A stretch of 64,000 bases of DNA from contig CAZHIQ010000001.1 of the NCBI GenBank assembly GCA_964532595.1, positions 1-64,000 of the forward strand. The letters run 5' to 3'. The translations under genes and the position numbers were made by a program. Below the pieces are notes generated by a model. That model saw nothing but the letters and a program-made list of their open reading frames with translations. It did no database searches and was not told the origin of the DNA. This document shows, in pieces, positions 1-8,649 of the stretch; position 1 is the stretch's first letter, and each line of letters starts with the position of its first letter. This DNA comes from Chryseosolibacter sp964532595 (GTDB lineage: Bacteria; Bacteroidota; Bacteroidia; Cytophagales; Cyclobacteriaceae).

Positions 1-84
1 TCGGAGACGGCCGCGGGCTGGCATTTGCAGCTATTGAAGAAGCACGGCGGCACGCGTAATTCCCGCCACAGCGGGCACGCGTAA
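1..84 (+). other. possible 3' end of an upstream gene
   Basis: Two forward frames are open from the window edge: frame 3 ends at a TAA at 57-59 (last residues AAIEEARRHA) and frame 1 ends at 82-84. Either could be the tail of a rightward gene cut by the window edge. The fragment is too short to identify. It runs directly into the palindromic repeat block, which would fit a gene end. Confidence 0.2.
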
Positions 85-120
85 TTCGTCTCCCGATAGC
101 TATCGGGACGTAATTCGTAA
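41..120. repeat. REP-like palindromic repeat block
   Basis: The block contains degenerate copies of a unit built around CCCGCCACnGCGGG (62-75) followed by CACGCGTAATTC. After these comes a perfect 18-base palindrome TCCCGATAGCTATCGGGA at 91-108, then a repeated GTAATTC. The same unit recurs at 32145-32200 and, inverted, near 62220. It lies just beyond the 3' end of the minus-strand gene that stops at 215, so it may act as an mRNA 3' end or spacer element. Confidence 0.6.
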
Positions 121-162
121 TTTCCCATCCCCTTGGGTTCATACTTCCAATCAGGAGTATCC

Positions 163-214
163 CCCTCGTACTTCGTCCCTCGTCCCTCGTCCCTAGTACT
201 TCGTACCTCGTTCC
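163..214. repeat. short tandem CTTCGTcCCTCGTcCC repeat tract
   Basis: A low-complexity stretch of imperfect 7-8 base units (CTCGTCC, TTCGTCC, CTCGTTCC, TTCGTACC) lies between the palindromic block and the stop codon of the downstream minus-strand gene. No reading frame or promoter was recognised here. It looks like intergenic repeat material. Confidence 0.5.
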
Positions 215-1510
215 TCAGATTCTCCAGGGTTTCCTCATCTTCCGTCCTAACAGCTTGTTCGCCTCGCCGTCGCCTTTGAACCGCTCTTTTTCCGGGTTCC
301 ATTCTAGCGGACGCTGGAGGGCATAGGCGATGTTGCCGATGTTGCAGACGGTGGCGGTGCGGTGTCCGATTTCCACGTCGCAAATTGGTTTGTTCCGGCT
401 CCTTATCGCCTGGATGAAATCGTGGTAGTGATCGTCGGAGAAGTACACGCCGTTGGCCCCGGGCTCAAATACTTTGTCGGCCAGCGTTTCCGGGTTTGTG
501 CGGATAGACCCGCGTTGTACGTACACATCGCCCTCCGTTCCGAAAAAGTGACAATAGTTCTTCCCTGCTTCCGGCTGGTGAATCATCTGAACACCGTTGG
601 CATATTCAAAGATCAGCCCTTCCTGTTTACCCTGCCCCGGGGGAATGATCTTAACGGGACCGCTGTGGTCCATGTCGAGACCCCACTGTCCGATGTCAAA
701 CATATGGGCACCCCAGTCGGTCATAAATCCACCGCCAAACTCTTTGTAGTCACGCCATTTGCCCCAGAAGCTGGCATCAGGTGCCGGCGCGAGAAAATTG
801 TGAAAGGGACGTTCAATCGTATTAGGACCAAGCCAGAGATCCCAGTTCAGTCCGGCCGGGACAGCCTCTCCCTGCAAATCCCAATCCTTCGGCGGACCTC
901 CTACGCTTACCACGATTCGGGTAAGCCGGCCGATGGCCCCGCTGCGAACCAGGTGCACCGCCTGCCGGAATTCGTTCGACGACCGCTGCATGCTACCGGT
1001 CTGAAACACGCGATCGTATTTACGCGCTGCATCAACCATCGCCCGTCCTTCTTTTACAGTCAGGGAAAGGGGCTTCTCGCAATAGATATCCTTCCGCGCA
1101 CGTGCGGCGTGCACAGCCTGAGCGGCGTGCCAGTGGTCGGGTGTAACAATAACCACGGCATCGACATCATCGCGTTCAAGCATTGCGCGGTAGTCTTCGA
1201 AGGCATGCGTTCCTTTCCAGGAAGTGACACCGTTGCGTTCAGCGTAGAACTGGTTATTGACGTTTATAAAGTTGTCCAGCTTCGCAGCATAAACATCGCA
1301 TCCTGCAACGATTTGGGTATCGGTTAGGTTGGCAAATCTGCGTTGTAATCCGCGCGTCTGGCGTCCGCATCCGATGAAGCCCAATCCGATCTTATCGCTT
1401 GGCGCCACATAGCCGCGCCCTCCCAATACATGACGGGGAACAATTGCCAGCGAGGAAAGGACGGCCGCGGTCTTTAGAAACTTTCTACGGGAGTGGTTCT
1501 GTGCATTCAT
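215..1510 (-). CDS. Gfo/Idh/MocA family oxidoreductase, Tat-exported
   Basis: A 431-residue NAD(P)-dependent sugar oxidoreductase family protein. The N-terminus carries a twin-arginine motif (SRRKFLKTAA) followed by a hydrophobic stretch, so export with cofactor bound is expected. A Rossmann GFIGCGRQTRG motif lies near residue 45 and the family EKP signature (CEKPLS) near residue 145. A GGGFMTDWGAHMFD stretch from the C-terminal domain supplies the usual D/H catalytic region. It is the last gene of a minus-strand run CstA, sulfatase, PhoD, Gfo/Idh with short gaps, probably one operon. The exact substrate cannot be read from sequence; exported members of this family act on sugars or polyols. 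Confidence 0.9.
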   Translation of the reverse strand: MNAQNHSRRKFLKTAAVLSSLAIVPRHVLGGRGYVAPSDKIGLGFIGCGRQTRGLQRRFANLTDTQIVAGCDVYAAKLDNFINVNNQFYAERNGVTSWKGTHAFEDYRAMLERDDVDAVVIVTPDHWHAAQAVHAARARKDIYCEKPLSLTVKEGRAMVDAARKYDRVFQTGSMQRSSNEFRQAVHLVRSGAIGRLTRIVVSVGGPPKDWDLQGEAVPAGLNWDLWLGPNTIERPFHNFLAPAPDASFWGKWRDYKEFGGGFMTDWGAHMFDIGQWGLDMDHSGPVKIIPPGQGKQEGLIFEYANGVQMIHQPEAGKNYCHFFGTEGDVYVQRGSIRTNPETLADKVFEPGANGVYFSDDHYHDFIQAIRSRNKPICDVEIGHRTATVCNIGNIAYALQRPLEWNPEKERFKGDGEANKLLGRKMRKPWRI

Positions 1511-1569
1511 AGGCGTCGGTTCAAGTTTTTGAATTTACAGGTACGGGACGGCGAATCAAAATTCACTTT

Positions 1570-3012
1570 TCACGAAAAGTGCTCCTCATGCACCTTTTCG
1601 CCTTCGACATTTCGATGGACAAACGACAAGCGCGGCGTTGCGGAGTCGTATTCAAGGCGTATGTTCAGGAATCCACCCTTGACCCGGAGAAAGCGATGCT
1701 CCGGACGTTTGTCATCGGGATCCCACCCCTGCGCATGAAAATCACTAACGGCGCCGGACCCAAACTCTGTGAGTCCCGTTTCGGCATCACGCGAAACATA
1801 CTGCCAGTGTCGGTCACCGTTGACCACAAACATGTTCGGGTGCCCCGCCAGGTACGCGCGCAGCCATGCCCCTTCCGTCGCATAGACCGAATTTGCGTGA
1901 TTATCGCGCTTGCGGTCGCGATCAGGGCCGACCACCGGTGTAGGTGAAAACAGAATTTTAAACCGCGCATCCGAAGCCTCGACAGTGCGCATGAACCATT
2001 CCTTTTGTTCGTCACCCCAGACAGATTTTCCTGGCTGGTCGGGAAGGTGATTGGGGGTCCGGAACTCGCGGCCTTCTACCAACCAGACTTGCAGATCACG
2101 CCCCCAACGAAAGGTTCGGTACGGCTTTTCCGGAAGGGGCACATTCTGGTACCACAACATCAGTCCCTCTTTGTAGGTCAGTTCGCCGTAGGGTTCGATG
2201 TCCGGATAAACATCATTTACGAGGAGATCATGATCATCCTTGATCATGTACACCGGAACCTGCTCATAGAATTCGCGCAGCGCGGGCCACCCATCCATGG
2301 CATGCCACTTGTGTCGGGCCTTTTCATAGGTTGTCGCGAGCGGGCCTGGCTTGTCGTAGTACACATAGTCGCCCGTGTGGATGTATAGATCGGGGTTGAG
2401 TCTCCGCATGCTGTCGTACGTCCGGAACCCCCTGATCGGGTCGTCAAAGCTCCAGAAGTACTGACAGGTTGAGGTAACAAGGTTCAACGGCTTCGCTGCG
2501 GTCTCAGGAGGGAGTGTTGAAAAGCGTCCCTGCACGGTAGCGATAGCACCTCCCGCGGATGCCCTGCCTTCCACTCTGACGCGATAGCGCGTATCGGGCG
2601 CGAGTTGGGTAAAGTGAAAGTGTGCCGTAAAATCATTCTTCGCCGTGACCGGAATCCAGGCGGATTCAAGACGTCGCCGGGAGTCGTCTTCGACGATAAA
2701 CCGGACCTGTCCTTCGGCCCCTCTGACACCTCCATCCATACCCTCCACGGGGCCCGATTCATCGAAGTCGATCGGATGTCGGAAGATTTCCGCACGCCGC
2801 TCGTGTGTCACGGGGTTAGGTACGGGTTGACCGCACAGCCGGGTCCATACGATGGCCCCACCTGTACTGACCTCCATGACTTTGTATCCATTCGTGAAGT
2901 ATACAGGGGACGGGTCTTTTGCCACCACCCCGACTGCGGGCAAGGCTATCAATCCGGCGCCAAGCTGACCGAGGAAACGGCGACGGCTTTCAGGACCTGA
3001 CTTTCTCGTCAT
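1570..3012 (-). CDS. phoD: PhoD-like alkaline phosphatase/phosphodiesterase
   Basis: A 480-residue metallophosphatase of the PhoD family. The N-terminus has a twin-arginine signal (ESRRRFLGQLGAG), matching the classic Tat export of PhoD. An N-terminal fibronectin-like domain precedes the catalytic core, in which HTGDYVYYD (near residue 212), DDHD (near 260) and NGDRHWQ (near 402) supply metal ligands. The start codon overlaps the sulfatase stop by ATGA, so the two are translationally coupled. The likely role is releasing phosphate from secreted or cell-surface phosphodiesters. Substrate specificity within this broad family is not evident. Confidence 0.88.
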   Translation of the reverse strand: MTRKSGPESRRRFLGQLGAGLIALPAVGVVAKDPSPVYFTNGYKVMEVSTGGAIVWTRLCGQPVPNPVTHERRAEIFRHPIDFDESGPVEGMDGGVRGAEGQVRFIVEDDSRRRLESAWIPVTAKNDFTAHFHFTQLAPDTRYRVRVEGRASAGGAIATVQGRFSTLPPETAAKPLNLVTSTCQYFWSFDDPIRGFRTYDSMRRLNPDLYIHTGDYVYYDKPGPLATTYEKARHKWHAMDGWPALREFYEQVPVYMIKDDHDLLVNDVYPDIEPYGELTYKEGLMLWYQNVPLPEKPYRTFRWGRDLQVWLVEGREFRTPNHLPDQPGKSVWGDEQKEWFMRTVEASDARFKILFSPTPVVGPDRDRKRDNHANSVYATEGAWLRAYLAGHPNMFVVNGDRHWQYVSRDAETGLTEFGSGAVSDFHAQGWDPDDKRPEHRFLRVKGGFLNIRLEYDSATPRLSFVHRNVEGEKVHEEHFS

Positions 3013-4436
3013 CTTGCGTCAGACGTAGTAGTTTGGGGAAAACGTTGTTCCAGCAACTTCTTCATCGATGCACGCACCTTTGCGTAGCGAGGATCGTCGG
3101 CAAGGTTGTTCCATTCATTGGGATCCTTCTTGTAATCGTATAGTTGCGCGCCCTCCTTGCCATGGTCCCACTCGGTGTAACGCCATCTCTCAGTGCGAAC
3201 ACTGCGTCCCCACACCTCCGCGCGACGGTTTCGAACCTGCGTATAGGCGGGACGTGACCATAATGCGCGCGGATTATCAAGTAACGGAGTGAGGTCGGCG
3301 CCATCGAGATAGCTGGGCGCCTGAATTCCGCACAGAGATGCCAGCGTCGGGTAAAGGTCCAGTAGTTCAACCGTACGATCAGAGGCTTTACCATTTCCCT
3401 TCCTTCCGGGCGCTGCCACGAACATCGGCACGCGCGCGGCCTGTTCAAACAAGCTTTGCTTCTTCCATTGTCCGTGCTCACTCAGCATATAACCGTGATC
3501 GCTCCAAAAGACGATGACGGTATTTTCCAACAAACCTTCCTGCTCGAGAGCGTCGAGAAGTTTGCCTACCTGGGCGTCCAGAAAGGAAACCGACGCATAG
3601 TAGGCCTGAATGACTTCCTTCCGTTGCTGGGGTGTCAGATCCCAATAAGCGGGATTGGTGAAGAAGGTGGCGTGACTAGGGACGTTATCGAGATGTCCCT
3701 CCTTGAATTCCGGAAGCCGAATGTTTTCGAGCGGGTACATATCGAAATATTTTTTCGGCGCGATGTAAGGGCAATGCGGGCGAAAGAACCCGGTGGCAAT
3801 GAAGAACGGCTTATCGCGATGCTCTTTTATCAGGCGAATAGTCTGATCAGCCACCATGCCATCGGTCTGCTCCTCGTCGGTGCCTTCTGCTGCCAGGAAC
3901 GAGAGCGAACTACCGAGCCCCCTTTGCGGGGTGTAGTTTGTCAGGAGGTGTTCTTCATCCTTGTCGCGTCCTTTGGGATTAATCACTTCCTGCCACGACT
4001 GGTGATCGTCAAGTCCATCGGTACCAATATCCCCTGGCACGCCGTAGTGATATATCTTCCCCACCCGCGCGGTATAGTAGCCGTTGTTGCCAAACAACTC
4101 CGGCAGTGTTGTCACCGTAGGGACGGTCTCACGAAAGTGTGTGCGCAAGTCAAACACACGTGTGGTGTCGGGGCGCAAACCCGTCAAGACGGAGCTGCGA
4201 CTCGGACTGCACCAGGGGAACTGTGTATAGGCGCGGTTGAACTGTACCCCTATGCGCGCAAGACGATCGAAATTGGGGGTCTTCACCACGGGGTGACCAT
4301 AGGTTCCCATGTGATTGTTCAGATCGTCAGCGGCAATGAAAAGGACATTGAGTTTTGCACGAGAGGTTTGCGCCTCCGCCGCGAACGTGACGGCCAGGAA
4401 CAGAAAAGCAAACAGTTGGGTAAGGACGTTGGGCAT
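3009..4436 (-). CDS. sulfatase, iduronate-2-sulfatase-like
   Basis: A 475-residue type I sulfatase with a cleavable signal peptide ending near EAQ, so it is periplasmic or surface-exposed. The metal-binding AADDLN lies at residues 35-40. The formylglycine motif is C76-S-P-S-R, a Cys-type site that needs a maturase not encoded in this window. SDHGYMLSEHGQW near residue 310 supplies the second metal cluster. The architecture resembles iduronate-2-sulfatases used on sulfated glycans. It sits between CstA (33-bp gap) and PhoD (4-bp overlap). The natural glycan or sulfate ester is unknown. Confidence 0.9.
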   Translation of the reverse strand: MPNVLTQLFAFLFLAVTFAAEAQTSRAKLNVLFIAADDLNNHMGTYGHPVVKTPNFDRLARIGVQFNRAYTQFPWCSPSRSSVLTGLRPDTTRVFDLRTHFRETVPTVTTLPELFGNNGYYTARVGKIYHYGVPGDIGTDGLDDHQSWQEVINPKGRDKDEEHLLTNYTPQRGLGSSLSFLAAEGTDEEQTDGMVADQTIRLIKEHRDKPFFIATGFFRPHCPYIAPKKYFDMYPLENIRLPEFKEGHLDNVPSHATFFTNPAYWDLTPQQRKEVIQAYYASVSFLDAQVGKLLDALEQEGLLENTVIVFWSDHGYMLSEHGQWKKQSLFEQAARVPMFVAAPGRKGNGKASDRTVELLDLYPTLASLCGIQAPSYLDGADLTPLLDNPRALWSRPAYTQVRNRRAEVWGRSVRTERWRYTEWDHGKEGAQLYDYKKDPNEWNNLADDPRYAKVRASMKKLLEQRFPQTTTSDAR

Positions 4437-4469
4437 ATAGAAATTATTGTTGAAAAAAACATCCGGGCC

Positions 4470-5942
4470 CTATGCACGGAGTTGTTCTCTTGTCACAGAT
4501 GCGTCAGGAACTACGGAGAGGGAACGCACTTTGTTAATGTAGTAAAGGGTTGCTACCGATAACGCCAGGGCAACCAAACCTCCGACCCAATACGACACGC
4601 CGGCAGGAAGTTGGAAACCCTCAGGAGCCAAGAGCAGATAAGAGGTGACAACGGTAGTCATAAACGCCGCAGGAATGAAGGTCACCCAATAGTTCTTGCG
4701 CTCGCGGATGAGGTAAACAGTCACCGTCCACAACACGATGGTAGCCAGCGTCTGATTCGTCCAGGCGAAGTAACGCCATATGATGCTGAAATCAATTCTT
4801 GTAAGCGCGAAGCCGGCAGCAAAAAGCGGAACAGTAATCATCAGTCGGTTCTTGATCGGCCCCTGATGATAGCGCAGGAAGTCCGCAATAATAATCCGCG
4901 CACTTCTGAAGGCTGTATCGCCGGAAGTAATCGGAGCAGCGACGACGCCAACCAATGCGAGAAATCCGCCTACTGTTCCGAGCAAGCCAATGGCTATCTC
5001 ATTCACAACGAACGCCGCATTCCCACTGTTCTGCGTCATAACATTGTTAAGTTCCGCTGTGCCTCCGTAGAAACTCATTCCGATCGCTGCCCAGATCAGA
5101 GCCACAATACCTTCGGTGATCATGGCTCCAAAGAAAATCGGTCGGCCCTGTTTCTCGTTTTTCATACACCGGGCCATGAGAGGCGATTGCGTGGCGTGAA
5201 ATCCCGAAATAGCTCCGCAGGCGATGGTGATGAACACCAGGGGAAAAATCGGATACGACCCGGGATTGACGTGTTGATTGGAAAGATTCGCCAACGTCAA
5301 TTCAGGAACCGGAAAACCCCTGATAATCATAACTATGAAAATGCCGACAGCCATAAACAGGAGCGTGAACCCAAACACGGGGTAAAGCTTTCCAATGACC
5401 TTGTCGACCGGCAGCAGTGTTGCAAGCACGTAGTAGATGAAGATTATACCCACCCAGATGGTCATTCCCATGGCCTGGCCAGTCATGTCATCGAGAATTC
5501 TCGCCGGCCCCATGACAAAGACAGCTCCGACCATCAGCATAAGCAAGACAGTGAAAGCTCGCATAAACTGCTTGACACCGGTGCCGAGGTACATTCCTGA
5601 AATTTCAGATATACTTTTTCCGTTGTGACGCAGCGAGAGCATACCGGAAAAGTAGTCGTGAACAGCTCCGGCGAAAATGCAGCCCAGGACAATCCACAGG
5701 AACGCAACGGGTCCCCACATGGCTCCGGCGACGGCACCGAAAATAGGTCCGAGCCCGGCAATATTGAGAAACTGGATCAGGAATATCCGCCACGCCGGCA
5801 TCACGACATAATCAACACCATCGGCCATCGTCGTTGCGGGAGTTGCCCTCGACGGATCGATGACGAATATCTTTTCCATAATTGTGGAATAGACAAAGTA
5901 TCCGAGGAGAAGCGCAACGATAGCGATGAAGAAGGTGATCAT
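4470..5942 (-). CDS. cstA: CstA-family carbon starvation (peptide) transporter
   Basis: A multi-spanning membrane protein of the CstA family, which imports peptides or pyruvate during carbon limitation. Family blocks seen include NIAGLGPIFGAVAGAMWGP and GISGFHATQSPLMARC-like (AISGFHATQSPLMARC), with about 13 hydrophobic segments. The frame is open up to 6029, but that start would overlap the preceding gene by 34 bp and place 29 hydrophilic residues before the first membrane segment. The ATG at 5942 (MITFFIAIVALLLGY) is preferred. At roughly 490 residues this is shorter than enteric CstA (about 700), as in many Bacteroidota. It is probably co-transcribed with the genes on both sides. Confidence 0.88.
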   Translation of the reverse strand: MITFFIAIVALLLGYFVYSTIMEKIFVIDPSRATPATTMADGVDYVVMPAWRIFLIQFLNIAGLGPIFGAVAGAMWGPVAFLWIVLGCIFAGAVHDYFSGMLSLRHNGKSISEISGMYLGTGVKQFMRAFTVLLMLMVGAVFVMGPARILDDMTGQAMGMTIWVGIIFIYYVLATLLPVDKVIGKLYPVFGFTLLFMAVGIFIVMIIRGFPVPELTLANLSNQHVNPGSYPIFPLVFITIACGAISGFHATQSPLMARCMKNEKQGRPIFFGAMITEGIVALIWAAIGMSFYGGTAELNNVMTQNSGNAAFVVNEIAIGLLGTVGGFLALVGVVAAPITSGDTAFRSARIIIADFLRYHQGPIKNRLMITVPLFAAGFALTRIDFSIIWRYFAWTNQTLATIVLWTVTVYLIRERKNYWVTFIPAAFMTTVVTSYLLLAPEGFQLPAGVSYWVGGLVALALSVATLYYINKVRSLSVVPDASVTREQLRA

Positions 5943-5995
5943 GAGCTGGCGAAAAAAATCTGGTTGTAACGACCAAGATAGAGAATTTATCGCAA

Positions 5996-7564
5996 TCAGC
6001 GTTTGATCTTTACAGCAGCTTCGGCGCACCGCTCACCGTCCATAGCGGCCGATACGATACCTCCCGCATAACCCGCTCCCTCGCCACAGGGAAAGAGCCC
6101 TTTGATTTGCGGATGTTCAAGTGTCTCGCGGTCGCGCGGAATACGTACCGGCGACGATGTACGGCTCTCCACCCCCACCACCTGCGCGTCGTTGGTAAGG
6201 TATCCCCGCATCTTCTTTCCGAAGGCGCGAAAGGCGACCCGCAAACCATGATGTATGAACGGAGGCAGCACTTCCTTCAGATCGACCGACGTCAGGCCGG
6301 GCTGATAGGATGTCGGTAACAACGTAGTGGATACACGCCCTTCGACAAAATCGACCAGACGCTGGGCAGGGGCTGTCTGCGTTCCTCCGGCTATCGTACA
6401 GGCGAGTTGCTCAATATCGCGCTGGAAGTACATCCCGGCCAGCGCGCCATGCTTGCTGTATGCGGCGAAATCTTCCACATCGACCGCCGCGACGATTCCG
6501 GAATTGGCGTAGGCGGAATCCCTCCTTGACGGACTCATCCCATTCACGACAACTTCTCCCGGTGCCGTAGCCGAAGGAACAATAAATCCACCGGGGCACA
6601 TACAAAACGAAAAGACTCCACGCGACTTTCCCTCCTGAGGCACCTGATGAACCAGACTGTAGGACGATGCCGGCAACCACGGTCCCCGATCAGTTTCGCA
6701 GTGGTATTGGATGCGGTCGATCAGCTCCTGAGCGTGTTCGACACGTAAGCCCAGGGCATAAGGCTTCGCCTCGATGAGAATATCGCGGCGATAAAGCATT
6801 TCAAAGATATCGCGAGCCGAATGGCCGGTCGCCAGAATCACGGCTTCACCATAAACTTTTTCACCCGACGCGAGCACGACTCCCCTGACACGGTCGCCCT
6901 CCAGCACCAGGTCGTCGACACGTGTATTGAAATGGACCTCCCCTCCTGCGGCGATTATTGACTCGCGAAGCTCGGCAACAAGCCGGGGAAGCTTGTTGGT
7001 TCCAATATGGGGATGTGCGTCGAAGAGAATATCCGGTCGTCCGCCGTGCGCAACCAACGCTTCGAGTATACGCTGAACATCACCGCGCTTCTTTGAGCGC
7101 GTATAGAGCTTTCCATCGGAATACGTCCCCGCTCCGCCTTCCCCAAAGCAATAGTTCGACTCCGCGTTGACGACATGTTCTTTGTTGATAGCGGCGAGAT
7201 CGCGTCTGCGGGCCTGCACGTCTTTGCCGCGTTCAAACAGGATGGGTCTGTATCCCAACTCAATCAGACGCAACCCTGCAAACAATCCGGCGGGACCGCT
7301 ACCCACAATGAGAACAGGGTCTCTTCCCGCTACGCTCGCGTAATCGGGTCTTTGCGGCAGATCAGGCAGTACTTCCTCGCGACCGTAAATCTCACATTGA
7401 AAACGCACGCGCACCCGGCGTCCGCGCGCATCGATGGAACGCTTGATGGGGCGGACCCACACGCTTCCATCGCGGGGTAGTGCCAGGCGTTCGTAAAGAA
7501 TTCCGGGAAAAACTTCTTCGTTGTAGGCCTCCTCGGGCCACAACACAACATCTTCAATCCGCAT
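5996..7564 (-). CDS. NAD(P)/FAD-dependent oxidoreductase (COG2509-type)
   Basis: A 522-residue FAD-dependent dehydrogenase. The dinucleotide-binding motif GSGPAG lies at residues 88-93, followed by an acidic strand end (ILFERG). An ATGHSARDIFEML motif near residue 247 is typical of the uncharacterised 'FAD-utilizing dehydrogenase' family. The C-terminus contains FPCGEGAGYAGGIVSAAMDG, the second FAD contact. An N-terminal domain of about 75 residues precedes the Rossmann fold. It lies 19 bp downstream of tryptophan 2,3-dioxygenase and is probably co-transcribed. The physiological substrate of this family is not established. Confidence 0.88.
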   Translation of the reverse strand: MRIEDVVLWPEEAYNEEVFPGILYERLALPRDGSVWVRPIKRSIDARGRRVRVRFQCEIYGREEVLPDLPQRPDYASVAGRDPVLIVGSGPAGLFAGLRLIELGYRPILFERGKDVQARRRDLAAINKEHVVNAESNYCFGEGGAGTYSDGKLYTRSKKRGDVQRILEALVAHGGRPDILFDAHPHIGTNKLPRLVAELRESIIAAGGEVHFNTRVDDLVLEGDRVRGVVLASGEKVYGEAVILATGHSARDIFEMLYRRDILIEAKPYALGLRVEHAQELIDRIQYHCETDRGPWLPASSYSLVHQVPQEGKSRGVFSFCMCPGGFIVPSATAPGEVVVNGMSPSRRDSAYANSGIVAAVDVEDFAAYSKHGALAGMYFQRDIEQLACTIAGGTQTAPAQRLVDFVEGRVSTTLLPTSYQPGLTSVDLKEVLPPFIHHGLRVAFRAFGKKMRGYLTNDAQVVGVESRTSSPVRIPRDRETLEHPQIKGLFPCGEGAGYAGGIVSAAMDGERCAEAAVKIKR

Positions 7565-7583
7565 AAAGAAAGGTATCTATCCT

Positions 7584-8552
7584 TTAATCGGCATCAGCGC
7601 GCCGGAGCTGTCGCTCAATCGCCGCTTTGCCCCATTCGCCTACCTCTTCGCTCGACCACAACTCCGGAAAGAATATCCTCTTCTGAAATCGCGGCGGCAA
7701 ATACTTAGTCCAGTTAGTACCGCCCGTGGCCTTCAGAACCTCTGGATCATTCTTCAGATAGACAGCAGCGGAACGGATGTGGACCAACGGCCAGTAGACG
7801 TTCACGCAAAGGTCGTATTCCCGCAGCCGACTAACAAGAGCGTCGCGTTCAGGCGCCTCGCTGAAGCGGAGAAAAATCTGGCGAAGGTTGCGATCGCGGT
7901 ACTTTTCGGCAGCGCTGTGAAATTGCTCCATGTAGCGCTCTTCAAACTGCTTCAGCGTCAACGTCTTGTTCCCTGTCTTGAGATCAGTCGCTCCGCGGCG
8001 CCAATAAAGATTTTGCACCTGTTCACGCAACGAGGCATTTCGCAATGCTTCCCGCTCCTCCTGAGCAACGATATTGATAACATCAGTCGAACCGATTTCA
8101 ATCAACCGGTATTGAGCCGACTGAAAGCCACTGGCAGGAAGTAAGGCCATCCGGAACTTACGGAACTCCTCCTTGTCGAGCCCTTTAACCATGATATCGA
8201 ACGACTGCTCCAGGTTCCGGAAATATCGGATGATCCGGTCCATGCGATCAATAAAGAACGAGGCATCCAGGTCGGCCCGGAAAGCGATCTGTTCAATCTC
8301 ATGCAAGACGAGTTTAAAATAGAGCTCGGTGATCTGGTGATAGATAATGAACACCTTTTCGTCGGGAAACCGCGTTCGCGGATTTTGAAGGCTCAGCAGT
8401 GTCTCGAGGTGGATATAGTCCCAATAGGTCAGGTAATCCGAATAAAGCAATCCATCGAGGTACGACGACATGTCTTGTCCCATATAGTCGTACTTCTCGC
8501 GCAACTTCTCCAGTTGCGCCAGCAATGTCTTGTCCGCGATGTCATCGGCCAT
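7584..8552 (-). CDS. kynA: tryptophan 2,3-dioxygenase
   Basis: A 322-residue heme dioxygenase that opens the indole ring of L-tryptophan to give N-formylkynurenine, the first step of the kynurenine route. The family signature FIIYHQITELYFKLVLHE lies at residues 68-85 and includes the distal His and substrate-contact residues. The GQDMSSYLDGLLYSDYL block near the N-terminus is also characteristic. It is the first gene of a minus-strand run and is divergent from glutaryl-CoA dehydrogenase. That pairing is meaningful because the tryptophan and lysine carbon skeletons can converge on glutaryl-CoA. No kynureninase or kynurenine monooxygenase lies in the window. Confidence 0.92.
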   Translation of the reverse strand: MADDIADKTLLAQLEKLREKYDYMGQDMSSYLDGLLYSDYLTYWDYIHLETLLSLQNPRTRFPDEKVFIIYHQITELYFKLVLHEIEQIAFRADLDASFFIDRMDRIIRYFRNLEQSFDIMVKGLDKEEFRKFRMALLPASGFQSAQYRLIEIGSTDVINIVAQEEREALRNASLREQVQNLYWRRGATDLKTGNKTLTLKQFEERYMEQFHSAAEKYRDRNLRQIFLRFSEAPERDALVSRLREYDLCVNVYWPLVHIRSAAVYLKNDPEVLKATGGTNWTKYLPPRFQKRIFFPELWSSEEVGEWGKAAIERQLRRADAD

Positions 8553-8649
8553 GGCAGGTCTTTTTTTGAGCGGTAGTCGCCTAGTCCAATAATTGGTAAG
8601 AATCGCTTAACTTAGCCTCGAAAAGTTACTGAATAAATTCACCAATCAT
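8553..8649. promoter_or_regulatory. divergent kynA/gcdH intergenic region with CCAAT-A-ATTGG palindrome
   Basis: This 97-bp spacer must hold both divergent promoters. It contains a perfect 5+1+5 palindrome CCAATAATTGG at 8586-8596, a plausible operator. A loose -7-like TAACTTAG at about 8609-8616 could serve the rightward gene. No exact TAnnTTTG element was found. Confidence 0.3.

Noticed and set aside
362..1327. 321-codon plus-strand frame over the Gfo/Idh gene
   Set aside because: Antisense to a gene with clear Tat, Rossmann and EKP motifs; the translation has no domain features.
3456..5600. Long plus-strand frames (368 and 329 codons) over the sulfatase and CstA genes
   Set aside because: Both are antisense to well-supported genes; one has the extreme polar composition expected from the complement of membrane helices.
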